Part shown: piece by piece, positions 38,701 to 50,323 of the stretch
Numbering within the stretch: the first letter of the stretch is position 1
Layout: each line of letters begins with the position of its first letter
Origin: Hippophae tibetana
Lineage: Eukaryota; Streptophyta; Magnoliopsida; Rosales; Elaeagnaceae
DNA length: 64,000 nt
Assembly (NCBI GenBank): GCA_037013495.1
Contig: CM072803.1
Span: forward strand, 22,155,501-22,219,500
Direction of reading: 5' to 3'
Notes under the pieces: generated by a model
Database searches by the model: none
What the model saw: the letters and a program-made list of their open reading frames with translations, nothing else
Told to the model about the DNA's origin: nothing
Position numbers and translations under genes: made by a program

Positions 38701-38970
38701 GGTAGTGTCAAAACGCCCTAAGTCACCATGGATGGAGGGTAAGGTAGTGTTACGAAACCAGATAATAATTTGATGATGTTTACTCTCCCAGTCTTCAAGG
38801 CAGTCAGCAAATAAGAAGTTGTTTTCAGTGGTTTCTTGGATGGGTATAAAAATATCACTAGTTATGAAACATCATAACTTGTGTCCTTTAAGAAACTTTT
38901 CATTGTTTGTGCCCAGGTTAAGTAGTTAGTATCATCAAGGATGGTTTTGTGACATCATTTTGGTCAATTT
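35793..38970 (-). pseudogene. Broken gag-pol of the second copia element
   Basis: Reading the minus strand from 38970, gag begins near MMSQNHP and DDTNYLTWAQTMKSF. It runs to a CCHC-type knuckle (VCIYCHKKGPKHFHRDC) at about 38175. A HSDV motif at about 38070, followed by TAG where Trp is expected, then opens the integrase region. Integrase continues through [12 protein letters not shown] fragments to PYERLYSTSPSYELFKVFGC (about 37620). Reverse transcriptase spans about 37150-36640, with LVTKGFTQEYGIDYEETF and the catalytic LYVDDMIITK. RNase H spans about 36400-35800, with ADDSTDRRSTTRYCFFLEN and an ILYCDDQSAS-type block. A 22-bp duplicate (GAGGAATGCTAAGAGGGATT) sits at 38104-38148. The coding region is too broken for function. 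Confidence 0.88.
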
Positions 38971-39060
38971 TAACGAAATGAAGGAAATATAAAGCAAATA
39001 TATAGAAACATTATAAAGAAGATATCCTTAAAAATGAAAAAAAGGAGTTGAAAACAAGCA

Positions 39061-39232
39061 TGAAACCGGGTTGGAGTGAGCCGAGTTGAGGTGAGCCGGG
39101 TTGGAGTGAATCGAATTGAGGTGAGTTGGGTTGGAATGGGCCAGGTTGATGTGAGCCGGGTTGGGGTGAACCGAGTTGGGGTAAATCGGGTTGAGAGTGA
39201 ACCAAGTTGGGGTGAGCTGGGTTGGTTGTGAT
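39061..39232 (-). repeat. 15-bp minisatellite in the leader of the second copia element
   Basis: About eleven diverged copies of a 15-bp unit, in minus-strand sense CCAACCCGGCTCACC, follow one another between the primer binding site and gag. Because 15 is divisible by three, any frame through it stays open. One frame reads as repeated QPGSP. Confidence 0.85.
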
Positions 39233-39289
39233 AAAGAGAGGCTAAATTTTAATAGAAATTCTAGAGGTATATGGGAGGTTCTGATACCA

Positions 39290-39613
39290 TGTGAAGAGTA
39301 TAGAGAGATAAAAAGAAAGAATGATTTAATGTTGTATTGGTATGATTTAAAATGTACATAGAAGACCCTATTTATAGTATTGTAACAAGTGTAGTACAAG
39401 TAAAATAGTAAGTGTAGTACAAGTAAAATAATAGAAGTATAGTACAAGTGAAATAATGAAAGTGTAATACAAGTGAAATAATGGAAGTGTAGTACAAGTG
39501 AAATAGTAAAAGTGTAGTACAAGTGAAATAGTAAAAGTGTAATACAACTGAAATAATACAAATATAATACAAGTAAAATATAAATGAATTATAATATTAA
39601 ATATAACTTAACA
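39290..39613 (-). repeat. 5' LTR of the second copia element
   Basis: A 324-bp LTR. On the minus strand it begins TGTTAAGTTATATTTAATA and ends CTCTTCACA, immediately before the primer binding site. Positions 39390-39580 hold about eight to ten copies of a 23-bp subrepeat of the type AGTGTAGTACAAGTGAAATA. Confidence 0.88.
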
Positions 39614-39879
39614 TAAATTATAACTAAGGTTACTTGATCAAGTTGTAATCCTTTAGTTTTGTGTCACTAGCAATAGCATCGAGTGCCGTTATAAGTGATA
39701 TATTTTCCATTTAGGTTTGACAACAGTTTATCACCCTTTATACTCCGGTAGAGATGGAAAAAAGTTAAAAGTCTTTGTAGGGTGGCAAAATTTGTAGAAA
39801 GGGTTTGAGGTTATTCAGTAGAGGACTTTTTTTAAGGATCATCTTGAGGTCTATATAGTTATGAGTGAACTTTCCAAAA

Positions 39880-40110
39880 TACATTAAAATATTTCAATTG
39901 TTTTATTCATATTATAGAATTATTTTTTGTCTAATTTACATCACTCAATTTATAAAAAGTTCTATTAAGTTATTTTATTAGTGATAGATTTGGAACAATT
40001 TAAACTCAAATAATTAAGTATTATATTTAGAATAATTCAAATAGTTATGTGATATACGTAGAATAATAATTTGTATAACTGTATAAATGAAATTTTTTAC
40101 GATTTTAATA
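39880..40110. mobile_element. Diverged relative of the Mutator-type MITE
   Basis: ATTGTTTTATTCATATTATAG followed by ATTATTTTTTGTCTAATTTACATC parallels one arm of the 33615-34016 element. AATAATTAAGTATTATATTTA parallels its centre. Ends and target duplication are not recognisable, so this is a degraded copy. Confidence 0.45.
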
Positions 40111-43100
40111 ATATAAATGAGCCAAAATATAATTTGATAGTATAACTTTCATGATCAGAAATTTATTCCTTCACAATTAGCTTGATGAATTGGACACTTA
40201 ACTTCGTATTTGATCAATATAGTAACCTAGCATAACCAAATTTACCCATATGTTTCCCCAAAATTTTCAGATTTAACTAATTTGGTATCCTTATAAATGG
40301 TTTCAGATAGTTATATCAATTTATTACATCTTCTTGTCTCCATGATAAAGATTTAAATAATTAATATTCTTTTATTTTTCCTCATAGATATAATGGTATA
40401 AAAAATTGTGTAATAAATTGCGATCATTGATCTTTTACCCTTATAAATATATGTATTATTTAAGTTAAAAAAATTAAGTTACCAAAATTAAGCAAATTAA
40501 AAAAGAAGAAGATAATAAATAGAATTAATCACTAAAATTAAAGTATCCTAACTTAAATTATTGATGTACAGCCATACAGTGCTTGAATGTAATAATTGAT
40601 TTACAACTTGAGTATATATGTATTTGGAGCCATATGCACTTTCGACAAAGCGAACAAATATAAACAAACGATGGAGAAATAGCTCTCTATTCCAAGACCA
40701 GTACAAGAGTTGTATGTAACGAATTTTTTAAGCCATTTGTTTGTATCATTACGATATTTTAGTAAAGTAATTTTTGTAAAAGATATATGTTATTTTTTTT
40801 AAAATTGAGATAATTTAGTCACATAATTTTATGTGAATAAAATACTTATTTTTTATAGCAAAAAAATGAACATTTTAATCGCATAATTATAAATTTATAT
40901 GATTAGATTGTATAAATTTTAAAATCTATTGATTTATGTATTTTTATAAAAATTACACTAATAAAGTATTCAAATGACACGTGTAGTGACCTTTAGGGTA
41001 ATTTTTCCTTTTTCTTTTATATAAAATTTTAGGTCATCATGTCTTCATGAAACTTTGTTTATATTTCTCACTTTTTCCTTGACTTAACTTTCATAATCAT
41101 ACAAAAATTGTTTGGTTTTTCAAATGTTATTAAAATGTCATTTTTACAGTAAATAATAACTAAATGTCTTAAAGTGACATACTATAATTTTTGTGAGATA
41201 CTTATGTGAAGGTCAATCTCATATAATATGCACGAGTATGATAACATACGATTGTATTGTAATTTTTTTTCTATTCCAACAAACAAAAAGACCCCAGATC
41301 GAATGGCATAAGGATTGCAACTGAAATCGCCGAGGAAAAAAAAAGAGTTACATGCTTGGAAAAACATGTTTTTGTCTCTTTATTTGCCTACCCATTCTAA
41401 TTTGCATTTGAAATTACTTCAATCTATTTGCTCTTAGTCCAAAACATTTTAACCATTTGATTTTATGAACTTTAATTAATTCATTATGTATAAATTTCAA
41501 ATTCAATTGAGATATTCATTTTCACCACAATCTTATCGATTGCCATTTTTTGTCATGTGGCTTGAGATTTAAAAAAGATTTCCTAGACGAAAAAAACTTG
41601 TATAATCTCTCAAATTACGTTTATTAATTGACGCAATATATATATAATAAGCAATTTTATCAGGAAGCATTATAATTTTTACTAATAAGATTTACGAAAA
41701 TTTACAATATTTATATACAATGTTGTTTAAGAGGTTTATTTCGTGAGGGAAATTTCTCAAACACATGTAACCATGTTATATATGTTATGTGTTTTTTTTT
41801 TTAATCTTCATTTTAAGATAGATCCAATTCAAATTATATCTTATTTTTTTGCAAAATTCAGTACTTTTTTTAATGATTTCTTTAATTTTTATGCATAGTT
41901 ATTAAGAAAATATTTTTTTAATTATATATATTTCTTTTAAAATTTTATCTATATTAAAAAATAAATTACATTTTTTATAAATGTTTGTCTAATAACGAGA
42001 TTACATGATATATATATATTTAAAAATAAATACAAAATTAACAATCGGTGAACTTCTTGTCATACTAATTACATACGTAGAATTACCTCTTTTTCATGCA
42101 AACAAGGGCAGAATTCAGTGGGCAACATTAAGCTGGTGGTGGGAGTCAAATACTCGAATCCCAAAAGTCCAAAACCAACACGGCCACCAACACGGCGACA
42201 TAAGTGTAAGAGTTGTACATCACGTGTGTGTTATTATTGTAAAGAGTTTCCTAATTATTTACTCAATTTGGGCTATTTTTGAGTGATGATGGATTTTTTT
42301 TATTAATAATAATGATATTAAATTATAATTAAAAGAATCCGTGTTTTTAGAACATAAAATACAAAAATCATATCAATTCAAAATTTATTTTCACATTTCA
42401 ATAACGGAGTATTTTTAAAAGTATTATAGATAATTTATATACTTTTATTATAACAATAACAAAAATTATTATGATAATATTATTATACAAAATAATGATA
42501 ATTAGATTTGTATTAGAAAGTATATATATACGTTATTATTTTTAATAGAAAGTGAATATCTATCAATACTTTAAGCTAAATATTTATTATTAATTAAAAA
42601 AATTATAAAATAAAAAATTAAGAAAAAAATAATACATTTAAAATTTGTAATTATTAAAATAATATTTTTCATAATCTGTTTGTATATTTTGTTTAAAAAA
42701 TAATCTGATATATCATAATCTGATAATTATTAAATTGAATGTTACAATTAAATCCATGTTGAATGGTTTTAAATTATTTTTCGTTTGTTATTAATGATGT
42801 TATTTTTAGAGTATTAATATTTTTATAATAAAAAACACTAATGAAAGGGTAATTTAATATTTTATCTCATAATTTAATATTTAAAGATTTTTAAAAATAA
42901 AAATATTATTTTAATATTAATATAATTTGCTCTAACAATAGAGTTATTTTATTTTTATCATAATAAATTTTAAATTATTTTTATAATTTCTCAAAATTTA
43001 TTGAAATTTTCCTTAGGCATAGAATAATGGTCTCCATGAAATTCATCTTGGACCGAGTACAAGGAAAAATCACACATAACGTGACTGTCAATATGCGTGA

Positions 43101-45297
43101 AGAGTTGAAACATGGTCGTGTTTTCTAGATTTTCAGATCCCAAGTTTCGAGTAATCCCACTTGGTCTATAAATTACTTGTAACAGTAAGACCCCGAAGAA
43201 AACCTACTTCATAGAATTTATAAAAATATTTAATTTTATTGTTATTATATGTATAATATATGTATAATGATAAAATTATATCATTATTTATATATTATGA
43301 ATATAATTATAATTATAATTATAATAAACTAAATATTTTAAATATTTTTATAAATTATTAGATATGTTTTCAACATAAAATATTTAGGATCATAACTTAA
43401 TAAAAAAAATATAATATAGTTATTTAAAAAATATAAGAAACTAAAAGGCTTTTAAGGTTGGCAGTGTCAATTGAACGACACCAAAACACCAATATACTAT
43501 TATTATAATAGGAAAAAGCTTTAATAATGATAATGATAATAATAATAGTCTTGGCCAAAACAATTCTAAATTGGTTACAGTGTTATTATGCGTAACTGTG
43601 TCTGTAAGGATACTCAGCAAATATTGTATCGGATAAAATAAGAAATTGGATTAATTGGGTTTCAATAATTATTACATTTAAAACCTTTTGATTTATTAAA
43701 AAATTATTAAGTTTAATTTTATTGAATTCATTCAAAAATAGATTTTTACTTTTAATTTTCTTCAAAGGGTGTACCTACTTTCTTTCTTTTTTTTTTTTGT
43801 TAAAAAATGTATATATTTTGCTTGTTTAAATTTTATAATGTAAAAATATGATTTTAATGAGGTTAAAATTAAAATGATATGAATAAATATATTATATAAA
43901 AACCGAAAAAATATTATATTATTTAAATTTCAACCGAATTTCTAGTAACTCATTCCATTTTATTCAACCTAGTTTGAAGGAATTATTTATTATTATTTTT
44001 AAAAACTATAAGCACCAAATGGTAAAATATTGATTTTATTTATTTAAATTATTCTTAATTGAAGTGTAGTCACTCAAGTGTAATTGTGTATATTCAAGCC
44101 AATTATATTGGTGTATGTTTTACAATACGTATATAAAATAATACATTTTAGAAAATGATTACACTGGCAAATTACTTAGAAGAAGAATAATTTTCATCAA
44201 ATCAAATAGTTTAGCTTTTAGCATGTATCATTTTCACAATATAAAGACATAAATTATTGTGACATTTTCTAGATAACGACTTTTCACTTTGTTTTCAGGT
44301 TTAACTTTAATTACTATCTATTATCGACAATAAAAAAATATTATCCTAATAATTTTTGTTATTATCTCATAAAATATTTATAATTAATTATATTATAATA
44401 TGATTATTTTTAAATAAAATTATTATTAATAAAAACTTATTAGAGAATAATTATGATTACGACAATATAGTTGAATTTTTTTAATTACTCTGTTTTCGTT
44501 CGATTGTCTCACTATTACTGTTCTTTAAAAATTGATTTTTTTTTTGTTAAATAATTTGATGGCAATGGTTTTTATATATATTATTCATAGTAATATTTTT
44601 TTTCTTAATAATAATATAATTTTAGGTGCTTAACTTTATTTATTAATAATATTTTGCAACTTAAATTTTCATATTTGATTCTTACGTGGCATAAAAAAAA
44701 TTTCTTTCACACACACGTGTATATATATATATAAATGTAAGAACATGATTTTGTATCACATATTAAAATAACTTTGATTTAAATTATTTATTTTTTGACA
44801 AAATTTTACCATAATTATACGTACAATTGATGTGAATACAAATGTATGTACAAATTTATTTGTTTTTAGCATTTTTTCTTATAGTATGATGAGGAGAGTA
44901 AAACATCTATCTAACAAGCACAAACAGCAAATGAGTATTATTTTTAAAATATATTCTCATCAGATTGATTTATATTTCTATTATATTAATATTAAATTTT
45001 ATTAATTTTAAATAACACTTCAACATATACTGATAATAAATAATTTCATTCTATAACTAAATGCTAATTAAGAGTCATTCATATCTTTAAGTGAACTATC
45101 TGGAACTCAATAAAAAGAGTAAAATTATAGTCAGCAATAAATGTAATATATGATAATTGTGTTTGAGAGGTTCTTTGACCATGGCCTCTTCAATGAGATT
45201 TACACATATTTGAGTGAGATTATACTGCATTTATATTTGATTTCAACGGTGAAACTTGTACCAAGTAATGTCTTTTCTATGAAAGAAATCCTCTCAT
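40111..45297. other. 5.2 kb of AT-rich intergenic DNA
   Basis: No gene is recognised. Two small, more balanced islands occur: 42100-42230 (with GGCCACCAACACGGCGACAT) and 43010-43200 (with GGACCGAGTACAAGG). Neither gives a convincing protein or RNA. A TA repeat lies at 44720-44732. The frame at 42005-42286 is not recognisable. Confidence 0.55.
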
Positions 45298-45722
45298 TGT
45301 TGGAGATTATCATAAAGCTCCTTAATTTATGGAACAAAACATGGAGTAAAACATGGAACTTAATTCAAGGAGTAATTTAAGGAACCATTAATTTAATGAG
45401 TAATTCAAGGAGTGAATTTTTCTATAAATAGATGTGTAATTGTAATGAATTAATCATCCAAAGTGTTCATTCCAATTGAGAGAAAAGCTTAGAGAGAAAA
45501 GCTTTTGTGAGAGAAAATTGAGAGTAATTTTCTTGGGTGTAATTGGGTTGTGAGTGTTGTAAACACCTTGTGTAATTTCTCCCCTTTCAGTAAAAAGATC
45601 TGCAGCAGGTCCGGAGACGTAAGCAAGATTGGCCGAACTCCGTTATCAAATTTGTGTGTTATTTTTCTATTCTTGCTTTCTCATAAATCTGGCTTATCGG
45701 AAATTTGCGTAATTTCCCAACA
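45298..45722 (+). repeat. Solo LTR with CTCAT target duplication
   Basis: The 425-bp sequence starts TGTTGGAGATTATC and ends TTTCCCAACA. It is flanked by CTCAT on both sides (45293-45297 and 45723-45727). Inside are a TATA-like TTCTATAAATAG near 45420 and a downstream stretch (GAGACGTAAGCAAGATTGG, CCGAACTCCGTTATCAAAT) typical of copia LTR ends. There is no internal region, so it is the product of recombination between two LTRs. Confidence 0.9.
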
Positions 45723-45727
45723 CTCAT

Positions 45728-46644
45728 CTCAACCAAAATTCAACCTTGAATGACAAGCATATTATACATACCCAATCAAGTTGATGCTTTGTTTACAGGT
45801 ACTGATGTACTGATGACCTCTCGATACGCGGAAGGTCATCAACACAATTATGTAAATTTGTAATGTTTTAAACACATAAAATGCAAGATAAAAATACCAC
45901 CTAAGTATCACAGTTATTACAAAAATAATACTTAGATTATATATTTAATTTTATAACAATTTACTCTTATTGTTATTAAAAAGTTACCACATAAAGATGA
46001 AATTATTTTTTTCATTTTTTTCTTTAAGTGCATTAGATAGAGACAGTTTTAACTAGAATAAAATGTACTTAAAAAATCATATATAAAAAATCATTTGTCA
46101 TATTCATTTTTTAATAATAATAATAAGACTACATAGTCACAAAAAATAAATACAAAACCTAAATATAATTTTTAAAACAAGTAAAAGCTCGCACCCTCCT
46201 CCCAAAATGCAAATTCATAAAAGCATTCACAATGGTTCATATTTCTATACATATCAGATTACAAAGAGAATGCGAATCAGTCCAAAAATTCACAACCATT
46301 TGATGCAATGTGACGGAATGGTAGTCTAAACTCTAAAATGTGTTCTACACTAATACAGTAACATCAATATTCAAACATGCTCTGCAATATTAGAAAAGTA
46401 AAAGGAATAGTTTTGGTTACAGAAATTGATATTCTGTTCAAAACAAGCATTAGGGATTTTAGTTTTGCCATTTTACCACAATACTAAACATCAATATTCA
46501 CTTAAAAGTTAAAACATATGTACAATCAACGAAGAACGTTACAAATGTAGATAATCCCATTTCTCGAAACTATATGATTCAAGAATGTTTCAAATACTTA
46601 TTCAGTAAACTTAGCAAATAACTAGTCCCAAGTGTCAGATTGAG
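45728..46644. other. Spacer and probable ARF 3' UTR
   Basis: Positions from about 46230 to 46644 are more balanced in composition and lie directly after the ARF stop codon on the minus strand, so they probably include its 3' UTR. From 45728 to 46230 the DNA is AT-rich with nothing recognised. Confidence 0.45.
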
Positions 46645-49600
46645 TTATGCAAATATGCTGAAAGGACCTGCTTTATCTGATGAATCCAAGCCATTTTCAG
46701 CATTCCTAATACCGGACATCAATGTCCTGCAGAACAAGATCTCAATTTTAAGTTATAGATTGTCATATGTGTCTTGTCCTGTCGGGCCAGGTTTGTCTAT
46801 ATGATTAAGTTAAATAATCAATCTTTATCATTGTGAAATGACTTTGAAGAACTTGACAAAATTTTAAAGAGCTACTACTTATGCAACTCCATTTATCAAT
46901 TACCTTCCCATGTTTGTGCTGTGTGAATCTGTTAGAACAGTCAGCCTTTTTGCTGTTTTCCTAAACTCGCTGCAATGAAACAACAGAAAGAAAAAATCAA
47001 ACTACTGAAATTTCTGATGGATATGTACATGTCAAAGTCAATAAAAATGCTTATGTTATGTTAGCAAAATATTATAAATCAGTACCTGAATGGTTCATCT
47101 CCGGTTTGTTTTAGAACGCCGGTTGAATCAAGGTAAATGACCTGGCTTTGCATTTGTGATTTTTCTGTACCAAACATGTTGGCCAGCCTCCTATACAGCT
47201 CTTCATAAGACTCAAGAGTTGAGAGATCAAGAGTTATCCCAATGTCCTCCAATTCCATGAACACCTTACAATGCCCTGTATCAAGCCCAAATTCAATGGC
47301 TTCATCACCATGAATCTACGAAAATCCAGCACTTGACTTCTCTGGGGAAACCTGATGCTCAAGGGATAACCCTGAGCCTTCCGAGAGAAACTTTGCACCG
47401 TCTGGATTTTCATCAATTGGGTCATTTCCACCAACATCTTGTAATACAGTATCACTAGAGCAGCTACAAGATATTTGCTGCTCGGTGAGTATTGGTTGGC
47501 CAAAGAGTAAAAATTGGTGTTTCTTCACACCATCAGATTTTTCCAAATTCTGACAAGAATTCCCGATTGTTAGCAAGCAAGATAAGCTTTTGTGACTATT
47601 GCTATGGCCTGTGACGATTCCATTAGAAATTCTCGAATGTTGATTCAACAGCTGAAAACTCGAAGGGCAAAGCCCCGGCTGCAGCTTGTTGCGAAGGTGG
47701 AGATCTGATAAAGATATTCCAAATTGAGCATGCCTGGCTCCCTGTATGCCTGCAGGAGTGTTATCAGCTAGATAATAACACAAGGGGCTGCTTGGCCCGA
47801 GGGGTTTGCCCAAAAGTGATGGCCCCAGATGGCCATCAAAAGTAGTAAATTCTGGATGTTGCAAGAGCCGCAACTTCTTTTTCGGCGGTGAAAAGGGGGA
47901 CATCTGAATAACAGGCATGTTAGAGACTAATTCAACCAACCATGGGTTAACCTGCTTCACATTTTGCAGCAAATCTGGTTCGTCCCACGTTACCTGCAAT
48001 GTGACATATCTTAAGAATAACAAAAGCACATTTGATGAATCAAAGTTTGCCCAGACATTCCTATAATCATCTTCAATTAAGAGGAAATGGTATAGTTCAT
48101 ATTGTCCAAAACTAAAGGGCACACTTATAAATCTAAATGTTAGAACACTTATCATAATCTACAACAATTCAAGGAATCATAAAGGACCCAAATCTCGGCA
48201 ATAACATCTCACTAAGGGTATATTTGCTCGAACTTTTTAGATCCAAAAAATTATGAACCAAAAAGATTTTTTTTTAATATAAGTGCTTTCATACTCAAAA
48301 AACACATTTATTCTTATGTAAGAAAGCACAAATGTACCGTTGAGCTAATAGTTCGGATGGTATTTTCCACTAATGTGACTTTGAAATCGCATGATCGAAC
48401 CCTGCTAAAAGTATGTGTAACTTTTCTTAAATCACAAAGAAAAAAAGAAGAAGAAAAAGCACAAATGTGCTTCATGAAAGCATTTTCTCCTGAACTACTT
48501 TCGACTTTTGAGAGGAACGACCTTTTATAGAAGCACAAGTAAACAAACCGTAAAACACACGTAAACAAAAGTAGGAAGAAAAAAAAGAAAAAGAAACAAA
48601 GACAAGGAAGTGTGAATCATCATCAAATTAAAAAGCAAAATCCCAAAATCAGATACAAGGAAGACAGTATAATACCTGTAGAAGCCTCCAAGGAGAATTA
48701 GGCCACCGAAGGGGATCAGCAACTTGAACAGAGGAAATAGTTCCCATGAACCAACTAACCCTAGAAGAATCCTCAGTTTCAAATGGCATTTTAAATCTCA
48801 TCCCAGAACACCACTGAATCCTCATAGAAACTTTAAAAGCTTCAGCCTTAACATAAAACTCGGGAGTACTAGCTCTTGGGTAATAAACAACTTCAAATGG
48901 CTGTCCATTAACAGCAAGATCCAAAGCTTCAACAACATCTTCAACCCTAACTCTTCCTTTCCCTCTCAAATTCTCACCATAAGAATTCGAATTCCCAAAT
49001 CCATTTCTCATCACTTTATTCTCATCTTCCTTCAAAAACATATAAAACCCATCAAAATATGAAGTCCCACAATTCCACCCAGATGAAGATTCATTAGAAT
49101 CATTACCAAAACCTATTCCTCTCTTAGCTCTTCTAATCCCAACACAAAGATCCCCATTTTCAGCTCTTAAGAACACTACAGAATCTCCAGCAACTAGCCT
49201 TTTCTGATTCACAAAGCTACTCCAACCAGTAGTTAACAAATGTCTACGAGGGGTTCCTCTAAAAATATGCCTAAACTTCCAAATTTCACCATGAACACCT
49301 TTAGCAATAATAGTTTGAACAGGTGGATCAGAAGAGTAATCTAAACGAGGAAAGATAGTTTCAGCACAATACCTTGGAACAGAGAAACCACCACCATTAT
49401 TAGCATCTGATTGAGTCAATGTCTTAGCAAAAGAATTGAGTTTTTCCAACTTTTCAGACCCATTAAAACCCATATTACCATTTTCATCCAAATCAAGCTC
49501 GTTTTTTCGGATTGGCACCATCTTTATCTTAGCAAACACTTCATCCGTTTCTGGGTCTGCCTTAAATTTCAAGGCGAGAACTTTACAGAGAATGAGAGAT

Positions 49601-49761
49601 GGAATTCTCAAATGGGTTGCGAAATCAACATGTGCTTTAGCATGTTCGGCATGGCCTTGTGGAAAGTAGAAGACTTTGGAGTTAATCGAAGGCATATTCA
49701 CCATATTTCCAGCACATGCGTGCCATAGTTGTGAATCCAAGTTATTCTCTGTTTCTTTCAT
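46645..49761 (-). CDS. Class C auxin response factor (ARF10/16-like) with in-frame stop before PB1
   Basis: Four coding exons on the minus strand: 49761-48676, 47993-47086, 46969-46904 and 46726-46645. All have GT-AG borders, and phases agree. Together they span 714 codons. Exon 1 encodes the dimerisation and B3 DNA-binding region (LDSQLWHACAGNMV, KTLTQSDANNGGGFSVPRYCAE, RHIFRGTPRRHLLTTGWS) and the ARF ancillary domain up to WRLLQ. Exon 2 encodes the middle region and most of PB1, exons 3-4 the end of PB1 (EFRKTAKRLTVL). The few introns and the miR160 site fit the ARF10/16/17 clade, known as auxin-insensitive repressors. Codon 588 (47316-47318) is TAG, between AGFS and IHGDEAIEFG. Translation would stop at 587 residues and lose PB1, although the PB1 frame downstream is intact. 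It may be a recent nonsense allele, an exitron case or an assembly error. Confidence 0.9.
47731..47751 (-). promoter_or_regulatory. miR160 target site in the ARF transcript
   Basis: The plus strand here reads TGCCTGGCTCCCTGTATGCC plus T, identical to miR160 in 20 of 21 positions from memory. The minus-strand transcript is therefore almost fully complementary. It lies in exon 2 and encodes GIQGARHAQ, the usual place and peptide in ARF10/16/17. It should direct cleavage of the mRNA. Confidence 0.93.
48205..48555. repeat. MITE-like repeat in ARF intron 1
   Basis: Starts near CTAAGGGTATATTTGCTCG and ends near AAGTAAACAAACCGT, roughly inverted ends. Internal words AAGTGCTTTCATACTC, AAAAACACATTT and AAGCACAAATGTGCTTCATG match, in reverse orientation, the repeat in the DRB2 intron. 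There is no coding content. Confidence 0.4.
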
Positions 49762-50315
49762 TTGAAAAAGTCTTCAATGAAATTACTCAGATGACTAAAC
49801 TGATGAAAAAAATGTAGACTTTTGTTTTGCTTCTGGGTTTTGTTGTAACAAAGCCATAAATAAAGGGCTCTGAGTTTGGATTTTGATTCAAGATAGTGAA
49901 ACAGACTACTACTTCTACAATCACGAGATGAAGGTCTCTTAAGAAGATAAAAGAATTGGTTCACTACAATATATTACAAAAAGGTAGTATGTATACACAT
50001 ATTAATACATATTATCTAACTTATTTATATTAATATATTAAATATGTTTATTTAAGTATTTTTATATTAATAAATATAAAATGCTAATATATAATATTAG
50101 ATATTAATATATTATTATATCATTTAATATTAAATTAATTTTAATAAAAAATCAAAATAATATTAAAAAAAATCAAAATTTAAAATAATAAATAATAAAT
50201 AAAACTATTAATAATAATAATAAAATAAAAAACTAAAATAGAGAAACAAAAAAATTAAAAATTATTTTCTTGATGGAATTGTTTTACAAAAATGGAATTG
50301 ATATTTATAAGTTGG
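49762..50315 (-). promoter_or_regulatory. ARF 5' leader and upstream region
   Basis: Positions 49762-49970 have the balanced composition of an exon and lie just upstream of the ARF start codon on the minus strand, so they are probably the 5' UTR. From 49970 the DNA becomes AT-rich. A defined TATA box or auxin element cannot be assigned. Confidence 0.4.
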
Positions 50316-50323
50316 TCATAGGT

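Larger units (their letters stand above)
35541..39613 (-). mobile_element. Ty1/copia retrotransposon relic, minus strand
   Basis: On the minus strand the order is 5' LTR (39290-39613), primer binding site TGGTATCAGAACC (39277-39289), a repeat-rich leader, gag, integrase, reverse transcriptase, RNase H, polypurine tract ATGGGGGA (about 35742-35750) and a truncated 3' LTR (about 35541-35741). Gag-zinc-knuckle to integrase-core distance is only about 100 bp, so the protease and first part of integrase are deleted. The outer half of the 3' LTR is missing, so no target duplication can be read. Many stops and frameshifts mark it as dead. Confidence 0.9.

Noticed and set aside
39028..39561. 177-residue minus-strand frame across the copia LTR and leader
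   Set aside because: It is open only because the 15-bp and about 23-bp tandem repeats avoid stops; it is not a protein gene.
47286..47329. A 44-nt GTAGAT...ATACAG segment at the ARF stop codon that could be a cryptic intron
   Set aside because: It has GT-AG ends, but 44 is not divisible by three and removal leads straight into another stop. It is also shorter than normal plant introns.
47316..47351. A phase-0, 36-nt GTTTCC...CGTAG segment that would remove the ARF stop in frame
   Set aside because: Too short for plant splicing, and the donor is weak. Kept only as something to look for in RNA data.
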